Source of the DNA: Tepidisphaera sp.
Lineage (GTDB): Bacteria; Planctomycetota; Phycisphaerae; Phycisphaerales; UBA1924
NCBI GenBank assembly: GCA_016124375.1
Contig: WGNV01000002.1
Location: forward strand, 486,395 to 550,394
DNA length: 64,000 nt
Direction: 5' to 3'
Shown here: positions 25,764 through 32,563 of the stretch, piece after piece
Numbering within the stretch: the first letter of the stretch is position 1
How the letters are laid out: every line of letters starts with the position of its first letter
The notes under the pieces: model-generated
What the model saw: the letters and a program-made list of their open reading frames with translations, nothing else
The model's database searches: none
Told to the model about the DNA's origin: nothing
Translations under genes and position numbers: made by a program

Positions 25764-25935
25764 GGCCGATATGCGAACATCATTTCTAGATTTCGAGCGA
25801 TGCTCAGGAATCGTGTTTCGAGTTGCTTCAGATTCTCGGGCCCAAGCAGCGCGCAGGGCCAGACTGGCCGCGCATTCAGATCGTCGCCGCTTCCCCAATC
25901 GGTTCGACGATTCCCGCGGATCGGTTCCGGGCAAT

Positions 25936-27183
25936 TTATCGCCCGGGTTGCTGGGGGTCGATCTTTGCGCTTTTCCGGTCCGCGATCGCGGCTTCAAGCA
26001 CTTCGGCGTGTTTCCCCGTGAGCGGCCCACGAGCGTGATGCTGCTCGACGTAACGCCTCCCACGCAGACCCATCTCTTCGAGATCGACGCTGGTCATGGC
26101 GTTTCGGATGACCCGGGCGACTTCGTCGGGCCGGTCGGCGGGGACGCACCAGCCGCAGTCGGCATCGCGGACGATTCTCGCGACTTCGTTGTCCTGGCTC
26201 ATGGCCGCCAGCACGGGCCGGGCGCTGGCCATGATTGCGAACGCCTTGCTAGGCACGCTCGTGCGCGCGAGCCTGGGGTCGAGCGTCACCAGTGAAACGT
26301 CGGCGGCGGCCAGCATCTCGGGCAACACCTCGCGGGGCTGGGTGTCGAGGAACATCACATTCTTCAGGCCCAACGCGTCGGCCTGGTCCATCAGGTAGCG
26401 CTTCGAGTAGCCCCGGCCGACCACAAGGAACTGCACACGAGCGTCGTCTGCAAGAAGTGCCGCGGCCTGGATCACGACGCCCACTCCCCCGAACGTGCCG
26501 ATGTTGCCCGAGTACAGCACGACGAACTTCTCGGTCAGCGAGTGGCGAGCACGGAACGCGTTGTGTTTCTCGCCCGGGCGCACATGCTCGGTGTCGGTCC
26601 ACATCGGCACAATGTCGAGACGCTCTCCGACAGCGCCCCGCTCCAGCACCTCGTGCCCCAGCCCTTCCGACAGCGCCGTCACGCGGGCTGCGCTGCGGAG
26701 CACCACACGTTCGAGCGTTCCGATCAGCCTCGCGCTCAGGCGGCTGCGGAAGATCGAGTCGGGGTAGACATCCTGCACGTTCACCACCAGCGGCACCCCG
26801 CGCCACCACTTCACCAGCCACGCGGCAATCCCCGTCGTCGCCGGCGGCAGCAGGCACAGCACGACGTCCGGCTTGCGGGCCCGCAGGCCGGCGGGCACCG
26901 CCAGCAGCGTGTAACTCAAATACTTGCCGGCCCGCGCTAAGACACCTCTGCGGGGCCAGCTCGGCACCCCGGTGCGCAACACCCGCACGCCCTCCCACTG
27001 CTCCTCAGCAATCAGCCTGCCGGCGTACTTCGCCCCGTCCGCGTCGACGCCGTAGTGAGGGCGGGTGGTCACGACCGTCACCTCGTGCCCCATCGCGGCC
27101 AAATCCGTCGCGAGCTGGCCGACGACAAGCCCGGTGCCCGTGGGCTCGGGATGGAAGTAGATGTTGAAGATCAACACGTGCAT
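25936..27183 (-). CDS. GT4-family glycosyltransferase (WcaI/WbuB-like)
   Basis: The 415-residue GT-B glycosyltransferase starts MHVLIFNIYFHPEPTGTG and has the N-terminal VTVVTTRPHYG, the ring-side VVLYSGNIGTFGGVGVVIQAA of the C-terminal domain and TSVPSKAFAIMASARPVLA before a final D-rich helix. This pattern is that of WcaI/WbuB-type enzymes that add sugars to lipid-linked intermediates on the cytoplasmic face. The donor sugar cannot be read from sequence. The gene lies 10 bases downstream of the acyltransferase gene. Confidence 0.88.
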   Translation of the reverse strand: MHVLIFNIYFHPEPTGTGLVVGQLATDLAAMGHEVTVVTTRPHYGVDADGAKYAGRLIAEEQWEGVRVLRTGVPSWPRRGVLARAGKYLSYTLLAVPAGLRARKPDVVLCLLPPATTGIAAWLVKWWRGVPLVVNVQDVYPDSIFRSRLSARLIGTLERVVLRSAARVTALSEGLGHEVLERGAVGERLDIVPMWTDTEHVRPGEKHNAFRARHSLTEKFVVLYSGNIGTFGGVGVVIQAAALLADDARVQFLVVGRGYSKRYLMDQADALGLKNVMFLDTQPREVLPEMLAAADVSLVTLDPRLARTSVPSKAFAIMASARPVLAAMSQDNEVARIVRDADCGWCVPADRPDEVARVIRNAMTSVDLEEMGLRGRRYVEQHHARGPLTGKHAEVLEAAIADRKSAKIDPQQPGR

Positions 27184-27193
27184 GGCTCGCGGA

Positions 27194-27787
27194 TCACTCC
27201 GCCTTTGTCCGATCGCTCAACACGCGGTCACGCACCACCCGCGCGGGCGAGCCGTGACAGATCTTCCACGCCGGCACATCGCGGAACACACTCGAGCGAG
27301 CCCCCACTATTGTGCCCTCCCCGACCGTCACGCCCGGCCCGATGAACGCGTCCGCGGCGATCCATGCATCGGCGCCGATTCGCACGGGAACGCGCAGCAG
27401 CATCATCTCGCGTGTCGAGTGATCGTGGCTGCCGCCGCAGAGGTGTGCGTATTGGCTCACCATGGCGCGATCGCCGATGATCATCGGACCAAGGTTGTAG
27501 ATGATGCAGTGCTCGCCAAGCATGACACCATCGCCCAGCGTGAGGTTCCAGGGCAGCTCGATCCAGGCCGTGCGCCGGATCAGGCAGCCCCGCCCCACCC
27601 TGGCCCCAAAGCAGCGCAGCAGAAAAACCCGCCAACCGTCGGCCCGCCGGATGGGAATGCGAAAGAGCGTGCCCGCAACCAGGTACCACAACGCCCGCCG
27701 AAACTTCTCGCGTGTTGAAAAGAACGCGGCCACGGTGCCCGACGGATGCTCCCCGATCGCGCTTCCTTCCGCGTCGCCGCTCGCCAT
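27194..27787 (-). CDS. WcaF-like hexapeptide acyltransferase
   Basis: The 197-residue protein has a left-handed beta-helix signature of I/V/L-G-x4 repeats (IGDRAMVSQYAHLCGGSHDH, IGADAWIAADAFIGPGVTVGEGTIVGA) after an N-terminal amphipathic region (REKFRRALWYLVAGTLFRI). This is the layout of WcaF-type colanic acid acetyltransferases. It probably acetylates a repeat-unit sugar. The ATG at 27785-27787 is chosen because the longer frame would run far into the divergent promoter region. It precedes the WcaI-like gene, which mirrors the wcaF/wcaI association. Confidence 0.87.
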   Translation of the reverse strand: MASGDAEGSAIGEHPSGTVAAFFSTREKFRRALWYLVAGTLFRIPIRRADGWRVFLLRCFGARVGRGCLIRRTAWIELPWNLTLGDGVMLGEHCIIYNLGPMIIGDRAMVSQYAHLCGGSHDHSTREMMLLRVPVRIGADAWIAADAFIGPGVTVGEGTIVGARSSVFRDVPAWKICHGSPARVVRDRVLSDRTKAE

Positions 27788-27893
27788 TCGGGTATGATGA
27801 CCCAAGCCCGATCGGTTGTCAAACCTGACGCTCGTCCCTGCATTCGTTGCCCCTCCGCCGCTGCCCGGGGCCGACCTCACCAGAGAACGCGCC

Positions 27894-29066
27894 GTGCGAA
27901 TTCTTCATGTCGTCTGGACGCTCGAGCTCGTCGCGGGCGGCCCGCCCGTCGTCGTCACGCGTCTGGCGGGCGCTCAGGCCCGGCTTGGGCACCAGGTCAC
28001 CATCCTGACCCATGCACCCCGCGTCGGGCAAGCCGAGGTGGCGCTTCCACGGGACGACCACGCCACACCGATAGCCATCGAACACGTGCCAGGGTCGGGG
28101 CGCGAGCGAGTCTTCTGCCGCGTCGCGCGGCTGCGCCTTCGAGAGCTCGTTCCCCGCGTCGACATCGTCCACGTCCATGGCGTGTGGGCGCCGATCGGCT
28201 GGGCCGCGAGCGTCATCGCCCGCCGCAGCGGCACCCCGTGCTGCATCGCCCCGCATGGGATGCTCGACCCATGGGCGCTCAACTCTCAAGGATGGGCCAA
28301 GCGTCTGAAAAAGCACTTGGCCTTGTCGCTTGGTCTAAGGCGACTGCTGAACGACGCCGCCTTCATTCACGTGCTGAATCACGACGAGGGCAGTCTGCTT
28401 GCGCCGCTGAGGCTGCGCGGCCCCTTCGAAATCGTTCCCAACGGGGTGACGCCCGAAGAGTTTCATCCGCCGCCGCCTTCCCACGCCTTTATCGATCTTC
28501 ACCCTGCGCTCCGCGGGCAAACCTACATCCTCTCACTCTGCCGCCTTCATGCCAAGAAGGGACTGGAAGTGCTTCTGGCCGCCTTCGCGAAACTCTCCAA
28601 AGCCCGTTCGGACGTCGACCTGGTGCTCGCGGGTCCGGATGGCGGCGTCGAAGCGGAGCTGCGTCGACAGGCGCTGAGCCTCGGGCTCCAGTCGCGGATC
28701 CACTTCGTCGGCGCCCTCGACGGGCCCGCCAAGCTCGCCGCCCTCGCAGGGTGCGCGTGCTTCTGCCTGCCCAGCAGGCAGGAGGGCTTCAGCATGGCGG
28801 TCTTGGAGGCGATGATGGTCGGACGTCCCGTCGTGATCACGCCCGCGTGCCATTTCCCCGAAGTTGAATCCTCCAACGCCGGCTTCGTGGCGCCGTGCGA
28901 GCCAGACGCGATCTGCGACTCGCTCTCGCGGCTTTTGTCGGACCAGCCGTTGGCGCACCTGCAGGGTGAGAACGCCCAACGCCTCGTGCGAGAGCACTTT
29001 TCTTGGAGCGCGGCGGCCTCACGCAGCATCGCCGCCTACCAGCGTGCCGCCGCAGGCGGCAGGTAG
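27894..29066 (+). CDS. GT4-family glycosyltransferase
   Basis: The protein has 390 residues from a GTG at 27894, giving the typical GT-B start MRILHVVWTLELVAGGPPVVVTRLA. A TTG 26 codons upstream would add a Pro-rich leader. Key elements are APHGMLDPWALN (acceptor side), IVPNGVTPEEF, LCRLHAKKGLEVLLAAF and the EGFSMAVLEAMMVGRPVVIT motif of the nucleotide-sugar site. It is divergently transcribed from the acyltransferase gene across about 106 bp. It likely adds a sugar in the same polysaccharide pathway. Confidence 0.87.
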   Translation: MRILHVVWTLELVAGGPPVVVTRLAGAQARLGHQVTILTHAPRVGQAEVALPRDDHATPIAIEHVPGSGRERVFCRVARLRLRELVPRVDIVHVHGVWAPIGWAASVIARRSGTPCCIAPHGMLDPWALNSQGWAKRLKKHLALSLGLRRLLNDAAFIHVLNHDEGSLLAPLRLRGPFEIVPNGVTPEEFHPPPPSHAFIDLHPALRGQTYILSLCRLHAKKGLEVLLAAFAKLSKARSDVDLVLAGPDGGVEAELRRQALSLGLQSRIHFVGALDGPAKLAALAGCACFCLPSRQEGFSMAVLEAMMVGRPVVITPACHFPEVESSNAGFVAPCEPDAICDSLSRLLSDQPLAHLQGENAQRLVREHFSWSAAASRSIAAYQRAAAGGR

Positions 29067-29126
29067 ACGCCGTTGCGGATCAGCCTCGCGCAGCGCGAAA
29101 GTCCGCGAAGGCACGAGAATGAAGAA

Positions 29127-29477
29127 TGGAGCCGGGGGGAATCGAACCCCCGTCCCGAGGCAGTCGGCACGACGCTTCTACGCGTGTGTCGGGCGATTTG
29201 ATCTCGGCATGCGTCGCGAGCGCCCGCGCCCTTTCCGCATGCCCAGCCCCCGGTGTTGTCTCGCAGGTGACCCCCGAAGGCGGCGGATCTCTGCCAGCCT
29301 GATGTTTTTGACCCCCTCCCCATCAGGCATCGGGTGGGGGTCATGCAGCCTTAGTTAGGCCGCGAGAGCGTAATTGCTGTTAGCAATTAATATTTTGCAC
29401 GTTTTTTTACGAGGCCAACGTGCACCTCGACGCGCCACGTCGTGCGTTCCCTGTCCGGTCGAATCCAGTTCGGCCCC
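29127..29477 (-). ncRNA. ssrA: tmRNA (SsrA)
   Basis: The 5' end reads GGGGCCGAACTGGATTCGAC, almost identical to bacterial tmRNA. The 3' end has a T-arm with GGGGG-TTCGATT-CCCCC and an acceptor strand CGGCTCC plus A, which pairs with GGGGCCG (one G-U). The internal GGTGCACGTTGGCCTCGTAAAA block matches the region before the resume codon. The length is about 351 nt and CCA is not encoded. It rescues stalled ribosomes together with SmpB, whose gene lies about 750 bp away. Confidence 0.95.
29355..29384 (-). other. tmRNA-encoded degradation tag
   Basis: Within tmRNA, GCT resumes translation and the frame reads ANSNYALAA then TAA, with a second in-frame TAA after a spaced CTAA. The YALAA ending is the canonical ClpXP-recognised tag terminus. 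The resume codon is GCT, where E. coli uses GCA. Confidence 0.88.
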
Positions 29478-29664
29478 TCAGTTCTCAAAGAACAAACCAC
29501 TCGCAGATCGGACCATCCTATGCCCCGCGCCCGCGGGAGCAGGCCGGGGCTCGCCGCCTGTCCGCTGCCCGTTGCCCTTTCAGGCGGCCCCGCCGATATC
29601 ATCAACTTCGCGAAGGCACGCACGCAAGCGTGTGCCGCTGCCAACGCCCTCGGAAACCACGCCC

Positions 29665-30081
29665 ATGAAGACCCGCCGTCCCGCACGATTCTTCACCTCA
29701 CTCGCGATTTTTGCCGCACTCTTCGCCGCTGGCGGCTGCGAACCCTCGATCCGCACGCAAGGCGCCTCGGCGATTCGCGCGTCGTACTCCTACCCCAGCC
29801 TGGAGACCGACCTCCCCGACGCCAGCCGCGCGCCCGCGGTCATCGCCGCCGCCGAATCCACCATGCGGGCCCGGGGCTACAGCATCACCAAGTCGGTCGC
29901 CACCGAGGAGGGCGGCACCGTCACGGGCCTGCCGCCGCGCAGCTCCGATTACCCGAACGTCGAGATCATCGCCACCCGCACGACCACCGGCACGCACGTC
30001 AAGATCTCCATCACGCCCTTCGGCGATGAAGAACTGAGCCGCAGCCTGCTCGACGGCATTCTCACGCGGCTCGGGCTGTAG
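29665..30081 (+). CDS. Small lipoprotein (DUF3568-like)
   Basis: The 138-residue protein has a lipoprotein signal peptide (RRPARFFTSLAIFAALFAAGGC, lipobox AGGC) and a compact domain with YSYPSLETDLPDASRAPAVIAAAESTMRARGY...TEEGGTVTGLPP. The layout resembles DUF3568 lipoproteins, which are small envelope proteins of unknown role. The ATG at 29665 is chosen because it begins the signal peptide. It is flanked by tmRNA and the inverted-repeat element before smpB. Confidence 0.7.
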   Translation: MKTRRPARFFTSLAIFAALFAAGGCEPSIRTQGASAIRASYSYPSLETDLPDASRAPAVIAAAESTMRARGYSITKSVATEEGGTVTGLPPRSSDYPNVEIIATRTTTGTHVKISITPFGDEELSRSLLDGILTRLGL

Positions 30082-30098
30082 GGAGTCGTCCCGACGAG

Positions 30099-30204
30099 GG
30101 TGGCCCCTCTCTCCGAGAGGGGCACACTTCGACCACTGCCAGCACCGGCGCGAACACGAGATCTTGAGTTCGCAACAACGCCCCTCTCGGAGAGAGGGGC
30201 CACC
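30099..30204. repeat. 25-bp perfect inverted repeat with nested hairpins
   Basis: Positions 30099-30123 are the exact reverse complement of 30180-30204, separated by 56 bases. Each arm is itself a hairpin (CCCCTCTC-TCC-GAGAGGGG). It lies between the convergent lipoprotein gene and smpB. The same CCCCTCTC/GAGAGGGG stem forms the terminator after mscL (61440-61468). It is a likely two-way terminator or a member of a dispersed palindromic repeat family. Confidence 0.75.
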
Positions 30205-30225
30205 CAGAGCCGCCCTACCAAAAAC

Positions 30226-30711
30226 TCACCACGACTTGGGTTTGCGCGACATCGCCCGCTGCAGGTCGCGGTCCGCGTCGCGCTTGGCGATGGTCTGGCG
30301 CTTGTCGTGCGCCTGCTTGCCCTTGGCGACGCCGATCAGCACTTTGGCCCAGCCATCCTTGAAGTACAACTTCAGGGGCACGATGGTCATGCCCTTCACC
30401 TGGCTCTGCTTGGCGAGCTTGCGGATTTCCTTGGCATGGGCCAACAGCGCCCGGGCCCGCTTGGGCCGATGCCCCAGCGCCCCGCTGGCGGCGTATTCGC
30501 CAATGTTGACGTTCATCAACTCCAGCGTCAGCGGCTCGTCCTTGGCGACGACGTACCCCTCGCCCAGCGACACCTCGCCGCCGCGGACGCTCTTGACCTC
30601 CGACCCGCGCAGGGCGATGCCGACCTCCAGCGTGTCGGAGATGTGATACTCGAACCGCGCCTTGCGGTTCTCGATCACGCGTTCCTGGTTGGGGTCTTTT
30701 TTCTTCGACAT
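30226..30711 (-). CDS. smpB: SsrA-binding protein SmpB
   Basis: SmpB binds tmRNA and delivers it to stalled ribosomes. The 161-residue protein has the family blocks NRKARFEYHISDTLEVGIALRGSEVKS, ALGHRPKRARALLAHAKEI and VPLKLYFKDGWAKVLIGVAKGKQAHDKR, with the basic C-terminal tail (RDADRDLQRAMSRK) that reaches the decoding centre. The length is typical. It lies about 750 bp from its RNA partner ssrA and on the same strand. Confidence 0.97.
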   Translation of the reverse strand: MSKKKDPNQERVIENRKARFEYHISDTLEVGIALRGSEVKSVRGGEVSLGEGYVVAKDEPLTLELMNVNIGEYAASGALGHRPKRARALLAHAKEIRKLAKQSQVKGMTIVPLKLYFKDGWAKVLIGVAKGKQAHDKRQTIAKRDADRDLQRAMSRKPKSW

Positions 30712-30750
30712 CGCTTCCTTGCGTCGGCCGCTTGCCGCCGTGTCGCGGGT

Positions 30751-31476
30751 TTACTCGAACTCCACTCGATTTTTCAGCACCCCGATGCCCGGGATCTCCA
30801 CCTCGACCACGTCGCCATCCTTCAGATACTCGGGCGGGTTGCGGGCCATGCCCACCCCCGAGGGCGTGCCGGTCATGATCACTGTCCCGGGCCAGAGGGT
30901 CGAGCCCCGCGACAGGTCCGACACCAGCGTCGCCACCGAGAAGATCATGTCCTTCGTGTTCCCGTGCTGCATCTCCCGCCCGTTCACGCGACAGATCACA
31001 TCCAGGTTCTGCGGATCGCGGATCGCCTCCCGCGCCACCACCCTTGGCCCCAGCGGGCAGAAGGTGTCGAACGACTTGCCGCGCGTGAACTGGCCCCCCG
31101 AGCCTTCCTTCTGCCACCAGCGGGCCGAGACGTCGTTGCCGCACACGTACCCGAGCACAAACTCCATCGCCCTTTCCAGCGGCACATCGCGGCAGGGTTC
31201 GCCCGTGGGCCCCGCGCCGATGACGACGCCCAACTCCGCCTCAAAATCCACCTGCGCCCGGTCCTGGCACACCTTGGGCACGCGGATCGCCGCCCCGTTC
31301 ACGCTGGCGCTGCCCGGGTGTTTCGTAAACACCATGGGCATGGTCGGCAACGCCGCCCCCTGCTCCTTGGCGTGCTCGGCATAGTTCCGCCCGATGCCCA
31401 GGATGAGCCGGATCAACGTGAGCGAGCCATCCGCCCGCTCGATCGCCACGCCGCTGGATGTCTGGATGAGATTCAT
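30751..31476 (-). CDS. Fumarylacetoacetate hydrolase-family protein
   Basis: The 241-residue protein has the FAH C-terminal fold: LGIGRNYAEHAKEQG, the metal-binding VDFEAELGVVIG, GYVCGNDVSARWWQ, the FTRGKSFDTFCPLGP motif and TLWPGTVIMTGTPSGVGMA. These enzymes hydrolyse or decarboxylate 2-keto acids such as acylpyruvates, with Mg2+ held by the E-x-E...D triad. The exact substrate is not clear. The ATG at 31474-31476 matches the family's usual N-terminus; a longer frame would run into the upstream dispersed repeat. Confidence 0.9.
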   Translation of the reverse strand: MNLIQTSSGVAIERADGSLTLIRLILGIGRNYAEHAKEQGAALPTMPMVFTKHPGSASVNGAAIRVPKVCQDRAQVDFEAELGVVIGAGPTGEPCRDVPLERAMEFVLGYVCGNDVSARWWQKEGSGGQFTRGKSFDTFCPLGPRVVAREAIRDPQNLDVICRVNGREMQHGNTKDMIFSVATLVSDLSRGSTLWPGTVIMTGTPSGVGMARNPPEYLKDGDVVEVEIPGIGVLKNRVEFE

Positions 31477-31494
31477 GGGGGGAAGTCTAGAGGA

Positions 31495-31530
31495 GGCACT
31501 GGGGATCGGGGACTGGGGACTGGGGCCGGA
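31495..31530. repeat. Dispersed GGCACTGGGG-type intergenic repeat, copy 1
   Basis: GGCACTGGGGATC followed by GGGACTGGGGACTGG shares about 35 near-identical bases with the reverse-strand copy at 46347-46382, and more loosely with 36501-36534. It lies in the short gap between the FAH and MqnD-like genes. Confidence 0.65.
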
Positions 31531-31593
31531 ACAAGAAAAGAGGTCTATCAAGCAAAAGTCTCGTCACCCCCTCACCCAATCACCCCCTCATGC

Positions 31594-32550
31594 TCATCCC
31601 AGCACATCCAACCGCCGTGGCGCCGGGCACAAACCCTGCGCCGCCCCCTCTTCAAGCAACCTTCGAATCGCCTCAAGCCCGGTCTCGCCAAGGTCGCGCG
31701 TCAGCCCGGTCACATACATGTCCAGGTACTGCCGCACCGTCGCCTCGCTGGGCCTGGACATGTGCTGCGTGCCGGCGTTGTGGGCGGCATAGGGCATGCA
31801 ATATGCCACCGATTCATCCCTGTGCTCGAGCGCGTACGCGAGCGAATCGTGCAGGTCGCGTGCCACGCTCGCCAGCGTGCCGGGCCCGATGGTCGCGTCA
31901 AGGTCGCGCTTGACCGCGTTCACGCCCAGGGGCAGGGGCAGCCCGCGCGTGGCCTGCCACCACTCGCCCAGATCCAGCAGCGAGCGCAGGTTCGCCTCAC
32001 CAAACGTGATCTGGCCTTCATGGATCACAAGCCCCGCCGCCGCCCTGCCGCTGCACACAAACGGGATGATCTGATCAAACGGCAGCTCGACGAACCTCGC
32101 CCGGTCGCGCAGCCGCTCTTCTCCCAAATACAGCCCGAGTGCGAGAAAAGCGCTGGTCTCAAATCCCGGAATAGCGATCATCGCGCCGGGGTCTCGCAAA
32201 ATGTCCTCGGGTTGGCGAGCGTCATCCGCCGGAGCAATCACCCGGGGCCCATACCCCTCGCCGAACGACGCCCCCATTCGCGTAATGACGTACTTCTCCT
32301 GCACGTCCGCGTATGCCCGCACCGAGAGGGCCGTCAGGTCGTAGCGGGCGCCCGCCTTTGCGATTCGGTTGAACACCGCGATATCGCCCGGCACGGCGCG
32401 GTACCGCCTGGCACGGGTCGTGATCCGAGGCTCCGCGTCCGCCCCCGGCCAGGGCGTCCCATCCGGCATCACCTTGCCGGTGATGGGCCACCACATGAAG
32501 GCGTCGTCCGGGTCGCCAGAGTGGGCCAGCAGCAGGGTGGGCTTGGTCAT
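31594..32550 (-). CDS. MqnD-like protein (1,4-dihydroxy-6-naphthoate synthase family)
   Basis: The 318-residue protein has the family hallmark DPDDAFMWWPI at the N-terminus, TRMGASFGEGYGPRVI in the middle, VCSGRAAAGLVIHEGQITFGE, then DLGEWWQATRGLPLPLG and a helical C-terminus. MqnD acts in the futalosine route to menaquinone. Its fold is periplasmic-binding-protein-like, so a solute-binding protein is the main alternative. No signal peptide is visible, and no other mqn gene occurs in this window, so the pathway role is inferred from the motifs. Confidence 0.75.
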   Translation of the reverse strand: MTKPTLLLAHSGDPDDAFMWWPITGKVMPDGTPWPGADAEPRITTRARRYRAVPGDIAVFNRIAKAGARYDLTALSVRAYADVQEKYVITRMGASFGEGYGPRVIAPADDARQPEDILRDPGAMIAIPGFETSAFLALGLYLGEERLRDRARFVELPFDQIIPFVCSGRAAAGLVIHEGQITFGEANLRSLLDLGEWWQATRGLPLPLGVNAVKRDLDATIGPGTLASVARDLHDSLAYALEHRDESVAYCMPYAAHNAGTQHMSRPSEATVRQYLDMYVTGLTRDLGETGLEAIRRLLEEGAAQGLCPAPRRLDVLG

Positions 32551-32563
32551 GTCACAATCGCGA

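Larger units (their letters stand above)
25492..25935 (-). other. Non-coding, lower-GC gap inside the polysaccharide cluster
   Basis: No convincing gene is seen in 444 bases between two same-strand genes. The stretch is visibly richer in A+T than its surroundings, especially 25700-25830. It contains a 9-bp inverted repeat (25716-25745) and paired TGTACA sites (25751-25763). It probably carries the promoter and control region of the FAD oxidoreductase-sugar transferase-deacetylase genes. Confidence 0.5.

Noticed and set aside
18000..29000. dif-like 28-bp chromosome dimer resolution site, sought near the skew change
   Set aside because: No match to the known dif arms was seen by eye; the low-GC stretch near 25.75 kb does not fit the consensus.
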